Below the pieces are notes generated by a model. The model made no database searches. It was given only the letters and a program-made list of their open reading frames with translations, and had not been told where the DNA came from. Positions 1 through 6,408 of a DNA stretch of 6,774 bases are shown in pieces. The position numbers were made by a program, and so were the translations under genes. Position 1 is the stretch's first letter. Every line of letters starts with the position of its first letter. Source of the DNA: Bacteroidales bacterium (GTDB lineage Bacteria; Bacteroidota; Bacteroidia; Bacteroidales; VadinHA17); NCBI GenBank assembly GCA_013314865.1, contig JABUEV010000136.1, positions 1 to 6,774 of the forward strand, written 5' to 3'.

Positions 1-1
1 G

Positions 2-763
2 GCAAAATACGGGAACAATATTACCGCGGATATGCACCCTCTTATAAGGAGCAGGGATGCATGCTTCAGGTCAACATCCAGAGCGGTCGCACTAGCTGAA
101 AAATACGGCACACGCCTCCATCTTCTGCATATTTCAACAGTTGATGAGCTGAAATTATTATCGAAAGAAACTCCGTCAGAGAGAAAAAATATCACCGCGG
201 AGGTTTGCGTTAACCATCTGTGGTTTGATGATACCTGCTATGAAATACTTGGGAATTCAATCAAGTGCAATCCTGCCATTAAGACACGGTTTGACAGGGA
301 AGCACTTATTACTTCTGTAAATAACGACATTACGGATGTCATTGCAAGCGACCATGCGCCACATACTATTGAAGAAAAAAACAAACCTTATCCTGAAGCT
401 CCTTCTGGCATCCCTGTAATACAACATTCACTGGTTGCAATGCTTGAATTATGGCACAAAAAACTCATAAGTCTGGAAAAAATTGTTGAAAAAATGTGCC
501 ATAATCCTGCCATTTTGTTCAACATAAGCAAAAGAGGCTTCATACGTGAAGGATACAAGGCGGATCTCTGTCTTTTCGACCCTGTGAGACCATGGACCGT
601 TACAAAAGATAACATTTTTTACAAATGCGGATGGTCTCCCTTTGAAAACACAACTTTCAGGTCTGGGATTGTGATGACATTTGTTAACGGAAATATTGTT
701 TTCCATGACGGAATCGTAGATGCCAACTCACGTGGCGAGAAACTGGTTTTCGAAAGGCATTAG
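2..763 (+). CDS. pyrC: Dihydroorotase, class I (3' part; 5' end outside window)
   Basis: Dihydroorotase cyclises N-carbamoyl-aspartate to dihydroorotate, the third step of pyrimidine synthesis, in the cytoplasm. The frame is open from the first bases of the window, so the gene starts upstream; the ATG at 32 is internal (its HPLIRS context is mid-protein). 253 codons are visible; class I enzymes usually have about 420-450 residues, so roughly the first 180-190 are missing, including the HxH zinc motif and the carboxylated lysine. Visible landmarks, counted from the first full codon: HLLHIST (40-46) with the zinc-ligand His43, the EVCVNHL segment, the substrate-binding IKCNPAIK block, SDHAPH (116-121) with the catalytic Asp117, then SGIP and the C-terminal GYKADL block that closes the amidohydrolase fold. 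The block WSPFENTTF near the end is typical of Bacteroidetes class I enzymes. It converges on lysC with one base between stops. Allantoinase and hydantoinase are related alternatives but fit these motifs less well. What is known of the family supplies the function; the active site is only partly visible here. Confidence 0.93.
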   Translation, partial: AKYGNNITADMHPLIRSRDACFRSTSRAVALAEKYGTRLHLLHISTVDELKLLSKETPSERKNITAEVCVNHLWFDDTCYEILGNSIKCNPAIKTRFDREALITSVNNDITDVIASDHAPHTIEEKNKPYPEAPSGIPVIQHSLVAMLELWHKKLISLEKIVEKMCHNPAILFNISKRGFIREGYKADLCLFDPVRPWTVTKDNIFYKCGWSPFENTTFRSGIVMTFVNGNIVFHDGIVDANSRGEKLVFERH

Positions 764-764
764 T

Positions 765-2024
765 TCAGACTTTTCTTACCACAAACCTGACAGAGCTTCT
801 GGTGCGCTGCTCAAGCAATATCTCACGGCCCCTGGTAATCATATCTATGGCTTCCTCAGTATAATGCCTTATCGACAACATTTCCACATTTTCATTATAT
901 ATTATTGAATATTCTTCCTTCAGATCTTCACGAAGCTTCTCAATTCTATCCCTTTCGTCATCCACACATATATCTATGCTTACTGCACTTGCCTCAACAA
1001 GATTTACTTTTATCCCCTTTTCAGAAAAGATCCTGAACACATTTCCCAGATTCTCCCCCATAACAAAAGAAAAATCTTTTGGCAAAATGGAAATAAGCAT
1101 CTGGTTTTCCTTCCTTACATATACCGGCAGTACCTTTTTCAGCTTAGCATCGGCTTTAATAATTGTACCTTCTTCCGCCGGAGTCAGGAACGATTTTACG
1201 TGAAGCGGTATTCCCTTGTTATGAAGGGGCTTAATTGTCTTTGGATGTATCACTTTTGCTCCTGAGAATGTCATCTCCACTGCTTCCCTGTAGGAAATCT
1301 CATCAAGCCTTTCACAATTGGACAGCCATTGAGGATCAGCATTCATTATTCCCGGCACATCTTTCCATACCACAACGTACTCTGCATTAAGCATACCTGC
1401 TATAAGTGCAGCAGTATAATCCGATCCCTCCCTGCCGAGTGTGGTTGTTTTGCCGGAAAGTGTGCCTCCAATAAAACCCTGGGTGACATATATTCTCCTG
1501 CGGCTGAAATCAAGCATTGAATGCACTCTCCAGGAACTCTCATCCCAAAGAACGTTGGCATCCCTGTAACGTTCATCAGTTATCAGTCCTTGCCTTATGT
1601 CAATCCATTCCGTATCCAAACCGCATTTTTTCAGATAGGCTTCAACGATTAATGTTGACCAGATTTCACCTCTGGAAACTAACTGGTCATATTCCAAGTC
1701 ATAATCCGATTTCCTTCCTGACTTCATATATTCTGACAATTCATCGAAAGAACCCTCAATTGTTCTGCCTATGCCGGCCGATGTGTCTCCAAAAAGTTCA
1801 GATACAATTGAATAGTGATATTCACGGACACGGGCAAGCAGATCAGCATATTCATTGTTTCCTGCAAACCATGCTCTTAAGACCTGTTCAAGAGCATTTG
1901 TGGTCTTTCCAAAGGCAGATACAACTACCACCAGATCTCCATTAGTGCCTGATACAATGGAAGCCAGATTCCTTATTCCTTCAGCATTTTTTACGGAAGC
2001 TCCTCCGAACTTGTAAACAATCAT
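765..2024 (-). CDS. lysC: Aspartate kinase (monofunctional aspartokinase)
   Basis: Aspartokinase phosphorylates aspartate with ATP, the committed step to lysine/diaminopimelate, threonine and methionine. I chose the ATG at 2022-2024, giving 419 residues, because the family's N-terminus MIVYKFGGAS starts there; a longer frame to 2081 adds 19 residues (FQLCCIRKFYFY...) unlike the family and covering the likely promoter. Kinase domain, residues 1 to about 290: KFGGAS (5-10), VVVVSAFGKTTNAL (32-45), SRGEIWS (117-123), GREGSDYTAA (197-206) and KDVPGIMNADP (221-231), then SGAKVIHP (254-261). Residues from about 309 to the end form the regulatory ACT region (EASAVSIDICVDD at 344-356). No homoserine dehydrogenase domain follows, so this is not the fused ThrA type. 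Feedback inhibition, probably by lysine and/or threonine, is inferred from the ACT region; the effector cannot be read from sequence. The 139-bp upstream gap is too short to hold a typical lysine riboswitch plus promoters, and none is seen. No Shine-Dalgarno sequence precedes the start. Confidence 0.94.
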   Translation of the reverse strand: MIVYKFGGASVKNAEGIRNLASIVSGTNGDLVVVVSAFGKTTNALEQVLRAWFAGNNEYADLLARVREYHYSIVSELFGDTSAGIGRTIEGSFDELSEYMKSGRKSDYDLEYDQLVSRGEIWSTLIVEAYLKKCGLDTEWIDIRQGLITDERYRDANVLWDESSWRVHSMLDFSRRRIYVTQGFIGGTLSGKTTTLGREGSDYTAALIAGMLNAEYVVVWKDVPGIMNADPQWLSNCERLDEISYREAVEMTFSGAKVIHPKTIKPLHNKGIPLHVKSFLTPAEEGTIIKADAKLKKVLPVYVRKENQMLISILPKDFSFVMGENLGNVFRIFSEKGIKVNLVEASAVSIDICVDDERDRIEKLREDLKEEYSIIYNENVEMLSIRHYTEEAIDMITRGREILLEQRTRSSVRFVVRKV

Positions 2025-2064
2025 AGTCTGATATTTTGCGTAAAAATAGAATTTCCGGATACAA

Positions 2065-2072
2065 CAAAGTTG
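2065..2072 (-). promoter_or_regulatory. Possible -7 box of the lysC promoter
   Basis: Read on the minus strand this is CAACTTTG, one mismatch from the Bacteroidetes -7 consensus TAnnTTTG. It lies about 40 nt upstream of the chosen lysC start, a plausible leader length. A clear TTG -33 element at the usual 17-23 nt spacing is not visible; the nearest TTGs are closer. Weak candidate only. Confidence 0.28.
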
Positions 2073-2138
2073 AAATGCCAATTCAATTTTTAACCTTTTT
2101 TACCGGTGCATGACTTAAATATCTTTAAGCTTAATTAG

Positions 2139-2146
2139 TAACTTTG
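2139..2146 (+). promoter_or_regulatory. Probable -7 box (TAACTTTG) of the mfd promoter
   Basis: TAACTTTG matches the Bacteroidetes -7 consensus TAnnTTTG exactly and ends 17 nt before the mfd ATG. Transcription starting a few bases downstream would give a leader of only about 10 nt. No TTG -33 element is present at 17-23 nt upstream; TGACTT at 2111-2116 is the nearest approximation. The match to the -7 box and its position just upstream of the start support the call, the missing -33 element weakens it. Confidence 0.5.
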
Positions 2147-2163
2147 GCACTCTGTTTTCAATT

Positions 2164-5100
2164 ATGTCAGAATCAGTTTTATCAGATCTTTATAAAGAGC
2201 ATCCCGCGATTATCAGGCTAAATAAGGCTGCCGGAGAAATTGAATCAGGAAAATTCAGATTAAAGGGACTTGCCGGCTCAGCAAAAGCTTTGGCAGTGTC
2301 GGAGTTATTTAGGATGAATCATCTGCTTCATCTTGTAATACTCCCGGATAAGGAAGAGGCAGCCTATTTTTATAATGACCTAGTAGCAATAAATGGAGAT
2401 GAGAATGTATTCTTTTTCCCATCCACGTACAAAAGATCGGTAAATTATGAGCAAACAGAGCCGGCAAATATTGTTCTGAGAACTGAAGTGCTGAATTTTC
2501 TGGGATCAGGTAAAAGAAAGGGAGTAATTGTCACCCATCCCGAATCGGTAATTGAAAAGGTTCTTAACCGCAAAAACCTTAAGAAAAACACCTTTATTAT
2601 AAATAAAGGGGACAAACTCTCGCTTGAATTTCTGGAAGAATTACTTCAGGAGTATCATTTTGAGAGAGTGGATTTCGTTTATGAGCCCGGTCAGTATTCA
2701 ATAAGAGGGAGTATTGCTGATGTCTTTTCCTACTCATCAGACCTGCCTTACCGGATCGACTTCTTCGGAGAAGAGGTAGATTCCATCAGAACTTTTAACA
2801 CCGATAGTCAGCTTTCTGTTGAAGTAAAGAAACAGATATCAGTAATTCCCAATATTCAGGATGTTCAGATTGAAGATGTCACTGACTCAATTTTCCAGTT
2901 TGTGCCAAAATCAGCTTTTGTCTGGATTGATGATGCAGTATTTGTAAAAAACAGGATAGATGAAATATTTACTGCCACTCTTGAACGTGAAAATTCAGGG
3001 CAGATCTCAAACAGGCACCAGACAATAATTGACGGATTTCAGTTTACCGAGCAATGCCGGTCATTTACAGTTATTGAATTCGGCAATAATACGATGTTTA
3101 ATCCGGCAGAATCTTTTGAGTTCCGCACTGAACCACAACCCGCATTTAACAAGAATTTTGACCTGCTGTCGGAAAAGCTTGTCTCAAACAGTCTGGAAGG
3201 ATACAGGACCTGGATTATCTCGGAGAGTCAGTCGCAGATTGACAGGTTAAAGGATATTTTTTCTGAGATAAATCCCGGTGCAGTTTTCGATACTGCCCTG
3301 CTTAATCTCCACGGAGGTTTTACCGATCACGACCTGAAGATTTCCGTATTTACAGACCATCAGATTTTTGACCGTTACCATAAATTCAGGATAAGAGGAT
3401 ATTTCACCAGGAAGGAAAGCATCTCCATAAAGGAACTGACAGGTCTTAATCCGGGTGATTATGTGGTGCATATTGATCATGGCATTGGCAGGTTTGGAGG
3501 ACTCGAAAAGATAGAGGTGAACGGGAAAATTCAGGAAGCGATCAAACTTGTATACAAGGATAATGATATTCTCTATGTAGCAATACATTCCCTTCACCGG
3601 ATATCAAAATATAAAGGTAAAGACAATGCTGAACCTAAAATATACAAGCTCGGGTCAGGAGCATGGCAGAAACTTAAACAGACCACCAAAAGAAAGGTAA
3701 AGGATATAGCTAAAGATCTCATTCACCTTTATGCAAAACGGATGTCATCTCCGGGTTATTCTTTTTCTCCCGACTCTTACCTTCAGCGGGAGCTTGAAGC
3801 CTCATTTATTTACGAGGATACTCCTGACCAGATTTCTGCCACACTGGCGGTAAAGAATGATATGGAAGCACCTCATCCGATGGACAGGCTGGTTTGCGGG
3901 GATGTTGGTTTTGGCAAAACTGAAGTTGCTGTAAGAGCTGCATTCAAATCGGCAGCCGAAAGTAAACAGACTGCAGTGCTGGTTCCTACAACAATTCTGG
4001 CTCTTCAGCATTATAAAACATTTTCTTCACGTCTTAAGGGCTTCCCCTGCAAAGTTGACTATATAAGCAGACATAGAAGTCCGGCCGATCAGAAGCGAAT
4101 TCTTTCTGAACTTTCAGAAGGAAAGATTGACATTATTATCGGCACACATAAGCTGGTAAGCGACAACATAAAATTTAAGGACCTGGGGCTTTTGATCGTT
4201 GATGAGGAACAAAGATTCGGAGTCTCTGTAAAAGAAAAACTTAAAAAACTGAAAGCAAATGTTGACACTCTCACTCTCACGGCAACTCCAATCCCACGGA
4301 CATTGCAGTTCTCGCTGATGGGTGCACGTGATTTGTCGATAATTAACACGCCTCCTCCGAACCGTATGCCGATTGTGACTGAAATTCACGGATTTAACGA
4401 GGAAATAATAAGAGAAGGCATTGAATATGAAGTGTCCCGCAACGGACAGGTATTTTTCATTCACAACAGGGTGGAGAATATTAAAGAGGTACGGGAGAAA
4501 ATAAAACGCATCTGCCCTAATGTCAAGACAGCTATTGTTCATGGCAAAATGGAAGGAAGGGAGATTGAAAATGTGATGTTCGACTTCATCCAGGGTGATT
4601 ATGATGTTCTGGTAGCTACGACAATCATCGAATCGGGGCTGGACATACCAAATGCAAACACGATATTCATAAATGATGCCCATACATTCGGACTTTCAGA
4701 GCTTCATCAGCTGAGAGGAAGGGTGGGCCGTTCAAACAGAAAGGCTTTTTGCTACCTGCTTGCGCCTCCGCTTAATACCCTGACCCATGAAGCAAGAAGA
4801 AGATTGAAGGCAATCGAAGAGTTTTCTGAACTGGGAAGCGGATTCAACATAGCGATGCAGGATCTGGATATAAGAGGCTCCGGCAACCTTCTTGGAGCTG
4901 AACAGAGCGGTTTCATTGCAGATGTGGGATTCGAAACATACCAGAGGATACTTAACGAAGCACTAAATGAATTAAGACATTCAGAACTCAAAGCTGACAT
5001 TGAAATTCCGGAAAAGAAGGGTTCAGGCACAGAAGAAGAAAAAAACATCTACGTATCAGACTTTCAGATAGACACTGACCTTGAGATAATGTTTCCCGAT

Positions 5101-5514
5101 GAATATGTCTCAAACATACCTGAAAGAATCAGGCTTTATAAAGAGCTTAATGAGATTGATTCAGAAGAAGAGCTTCTGAAGTTTGAACTAAAGATTCAAG
5201 ACAGGTTCGGACCCGTGCCTGCACCTGCATCTGCTTTGCTTGATATAGTGAGAATAAAATGGGTTGCCGTCAGACTTGGAATCGAAAAAATACTGTTAAG
5301 GAACAATCTTTTAATTGCTTATTTTGTGTCGGATCCTGAATCGGATTTTTATCGAAGCAATCTTTTCGTTTCGGTCATGAATTATGTTAACCGGAGGCAG
5401 AGCCAGATGAGGGTCCGGCAAAAAGACACAAAACTGAGTCTGACCGTTGAAAATATTAAGTCAGTGAAAGATGCAATCAGAATCCTAAAAGATATGGCTG
5501 ACTGGAAGAACTGA
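2164..5514 (+). CDS. mfd: Transcription-repair coupling factor Mfd
   Basis: Mfd is a DNA translocase that recognises RNA polymerase stalled at a lesion, displaces it and recruits UvrA for nucleotide excision repair. The product has 1116 residues, close to E. coli Mfd (1148), and appears complete. Domains in order: N-terminal UvrB-homology module, with YEPGQYSIRG (173-182) and the following YRIDFFGEEVDS as its UvrA-binding signature; RNA-polymerase-interaction (CarD-like) domain from about 425 to 485, starting LNPGDYVVHIDHGIGRF and ending LHRISKY; RecG-like motor with Q-motif TPDQ (553-556), Walker A GDVGFGKT (579-586, Lys585), DEEQ box (680-683), TATPIPRTL (706-714), ESGLDIP (823-829) and motif VI QLRGRVGRS (849-857); C-terminal autoinhibitory domain from about 963 to the end. 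All motor motifs look intact. Start at 2164 follows a TAnnTTTG box at 2139 and has no Shine-Dalgarno sequence. Its neighbours have unrelated functions and it is probably transcribed alone. RecG is excluded by the UvrB-like and CarD-like domains. Confidence 0.98.
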   Translation: MSESVLSDLYKEHPAIIRLNKAAGEIESGKFRLKGLAGSAKALAVSELFRMNHLLHLVILPDKEEAAYFYNDLVAINGDENVFFFPSTYKRSVNYEQTEPANIVLRTEVLNFLGSGKRKGVIVTHPESVIEKVLNRKNLKKNTFIINKGDKLSLEFLEELLQEYHFERVDFVYEPGQYSIRGSIADVFSYSSDLPYRIDFFGEEVDSIRTFNTDSQLSVEVKKQISVIPNIQDVQIEDVTDSIFQFVPKSAFVWIDDAVFVKNRIDEIFTATLERENSGQISNRHQTIIDGFQFTEQCRSFTVIEFGNNTMFNPAESFEFRTEPQPAFNKNFDLLSEKLVSNSLEGYRTWIISESQSQIDRLKDIFSEINPGAVFDTALLNLHGGFTDHDLKISVFTDHQIFDRYHKFRIRGYFTRKESISIKELTGLNPGDYVVHIDHGIGRFGGLEKIEVNGKIQEAIKLVYKDNDILYVAIHSLHRISKYKGKDNAEPKIYKLGSGAWQKLKQTTKRKVKDIAKDLIHLYAKRMSSPGYSFSPDSYLQRELEASFIYEDTPDQISATLAVKNDMEAPHPMDRLVCGDVGFGKTEVAVRAAFKSAAESKQTAVLVPTTILALQHYKTFSSRLKGFPCKVDYISRHRSPADQKRILSELSEGKIDIIIGTHKLVSDNIKFKDLGLLIVDEEQRFGVSVKEKLKKLKANVDTLTLTATPIPRTLQFSLMGARDLSIINTPPPNRMPIVTEIHGFNEEIIREGIEYEVSRNGQVFFIHNRVENIKEVREKIKRICPNVKTAIVHGKMEGREIENVMFDFIQGDYDVLVATTIIESGLDIPNANTIFINDAHTFGLSELHQLRGRVGRSNRKAFCYLLAPPLNTLTHEARRRLKAIEEFSELGSGFNIAMQDLDIRGSGNLLGAEQSGFIADVGFETYQRILNEALNELRHSELKADIEIPEKKGSGTEEEKNIYVSDFQIDTDLEIMFPDEYVSNIPERIRLYKELNEIDSEEELLKFELKIQDRFGPVPAPASALLDIVRIKWVAVRLGIEKILLRNNLLIAYFVSDPESDFYRSNLFVSVMNYVNRRQSQMRVRQKDTKLSLTVENIKSVKDAIRILKDMADWKN

Positions 5515-5537
5515 TTTCAATATAATTGCACTACCGC

Positions 5538-5562
5538 CGGCAAATGATTTATTCATTTGCTG
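5538..5562 (+). terminator. Hairpin downstream of mfd, possible transcript 3' end
   Basis: GCAAATGA (5540-5547) and TCATTTGC (5553-5560) are perfect 8-base inverted repeats around the 5-base loop TTTAT; a G-T and a C-G pair extend the stem to 10. It begins 24 nt after the mfd stop. No run of T follows, so it is not a canonical intrinsic terminator; it could instead stabilise the mRNA 3' end or be chance in AT-rich DNA. Confidence 0.35.
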
Positions 5563-5646
5563 AATACAGATGCACTATTGCTGAGAATCTTCATGGATGC
5601 AGGACAAAATGCTGATAGAAGCAATAAAGACCAATAAATTAATATA

Positions 5647-5678
5647 TTGGGCATTTATGGCACTTTTTATTACATTTG
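5647..5678 (+). promoter_or_regulatory. Probable coaX promoter, TTG-N21-TACATTTG
   Basis: TTG at 5647-5649 and TACATTTG at 5671-5678 match the Bacteroidetes -33 (TTG) and -7 (TAnnTTTG) elements exactly, separated by 21 nt, within the usual 17-23. The -7 box ends 13 nt before the coaX ATG, so the predicted leader is only about 5-8 nt. This promoter would probably also drive the overlapping outer-membrane gene downstream. Confidence 0.6.
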
Positions 5679-5691
5679 TCTTTTTAATGTC

Positions 5692-6408
5692 ATGAACCTG
5701 GTAATTGATATAGGCAACTCCGGCGCCAAGCTGGCTGTCTTCAATGAAGGCAGGAAAATTATTGCAATTAAGGCTGACGACACTGATATTGAGAAAAAAC
5801 TTTCTCAATATAAATTTAAAAATGCAATTGTTTCCACTGTCAGGTCAACCCTCGATGAATTTGTTGAGAAGCTGACAGCACGGATACCGTTTGTACATTT
5901 TTTGTCATACAAGTCAAGACTTCCTTTTACCATAGAATATGACACTCCTGAGACACTTGGTTCTGACAGAATTGCTGCAGCGGCGGGGGCTTACCTGTAT
6001 TTTCCGGGTGCTGATGTTCTGGTTATTGATGCAGGAACTGCAATTACATACGAATTCTTATCGGGGAAGAATTATAACGGGGGGAATATTTCACCTGGAA
6101 TGACTATGAGATTTAAAGCACTGAACAAATTCACCGGCAGACTGCCTCTCGTTAAACCTGCTGATTTCTTCACGTCTCCCGGCAAGAATACCAACGATGC
6201 GATTATTGCCGGTGTGCTGAATGGTATAATCTATGAAATAAATGAGTATATTCGCGCTTTCCAGAAAAAATATCCGCAGGCCAAAGTGATACTGACAGGC
6301 GGCGATGGAAATTACCTCAAGCCAAGAATCGGAAATCCTGTTGTGAATCATATTCCCGATCTGGTACTGGATGGGTTAAATTATATATTAGAATGCAATG
6401 CGAAGTAG
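5692..6408 (+). CDS. coaX: Type III pantothenate kinase
   Basis: CoaX phosphorylates pantothenate with ATP, the first step of coenzyme A synthesis. Unlike CoaA it belongs to the ASKHA (actin-like) fold and as a family is not feedback-inhibited by CoA and has poor ATP affinity. I chose the ATG at 5692, giving 238 residues, because the family's N-terminal phosphate-binding motif (MNLVIDIGNS, Asp6) starts there; an in-frame TTG at 5647 would add 15 residues without family resemblance and lies on the promoter -33 element. Other motifs: TPETLGSDR (85-93), whose Asp92 corresponds to the family's catalytic aspartate; DAGTAITYEF (113-122), the second phosphate-binding and monovalent-cation region; GGNISPG (130-136); and LTGGDG near the C-terminus, the adenosine-binding part. 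The length is slightly short of the usual 240-260 but all motifs are present. No Shine-Dalgarno sequence is seen. The 3' end overlaps the next gene by 11 nt. The shared fold with other ASKHA kinases is the only real ambiguity, and the TLGSDR motif settles it. Confidence 0.95.
   Translation: MNLVIDIGNSGAKLAVFNEGRKIIAIKADDTDIEKKLSQYKFKNAIVSTVRSTLDEFVEKLTARIPFVHFLSYKSRLPFTIEYDTPETLGSDRIAAAAGAYLYFPGADVLVIDAGTAITYEFLSGKNYNGGNISPGMTMRFKALNKFTGRLPLVKPADFFTSPGKNTNDAIIAGVLNGIIYEINEYIRAFQKKYPQAKVILTGGDGNYLKPRIGNPVVNHIPDLVLDGLNYILECNAK

Larger units (their letters stand above)
2025..2163. promoter_or_regulatory. Divergent intergenic promoter region between lysC and mfd
   Basis: This 139-bp AT-rich gap separates the start codons of lysC (leftward) and mfd (rightward), so it must hold promoters for both unless one is read from further away. 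It contains a perfect TAnnTTTG box for mfd and a one-mismatch box for lysC, described separately. No conserved RNA structure, operator-like long inverted repeat or small ORF with family resemblance is apparent. Confidence 0.6.
5515..5691. other. Intergenic region between mfd and coaX
   Basis: This 177-bp AT-rich gap holds a hairpin near its left end and a promoter-like TTG-N21-TACATTTG arrangement near its right end, both listed separately. Two short same-strand reading frames inside it (about 14 and 23 codons) have no recognisable motif, no ribosome-binding context and no family resemblance, so I do not call a gene here. Confidence 0.6.

Noticed and set aside
32..34. ATG at 32 as a true start of a short dihydroorotase-like protein
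   Set aside because: The frame is open upstream to the window edge with family-like residues (AKYGNNITAD), and the ATG falls in the middle of the conserved class I fold.
738..760. Palindrome TTTTCGAAA near the pyrC stop as a terminator
   Set aside because: It has no loop-forming arm spacing or following T-run and lies within well-conserved reading frame.
1517..1945. 142-codon plus-strand open frame opposite lysC
   Set aside because: It is rich in His, Gln and Pro with no domain or signal, and sits entirely over conserved lysC kinase sequence; a shadow frame.
2025..2081. Longer lysC start at 2081 adding 19 residues
   Set aside because: The extra residues (FQLCCIRKFYFY...) do not resemble the family, whose N-terminus is the MIVYKFGGAS motif, and they cover the likely lysC promoter.
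2025..2163. Lysine riboswitch upstream of lysC
   Set aside because: The gap is only 139 bp and shared with the mfd promoter; no five-helix junction layout or terminator-like expression platform is visible.
4114..4683. 189-codon minus-strand open frame within mfd
   Set aside because: It lies opposite the highly conserved Mfd motor motifs, has no recognisable domain, and its composition is that expected of an antisense shadow.
5527..5584. Short direct repeats TGCACTA (about 5527 and 5571) and TTGCTGA (5557 and 5578) between mfd and coaX
   Set aside because: Seven-base repeats in two copies are easily due to chance, with no regular spacing or array.
5647..5691. Longer coaX start at the TTG at 5647
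   Set aside because: The 15 added residues precede the family's N-terminal DIGNS motif without resemblance, and the TTG is better explained as the promoter -33 element.
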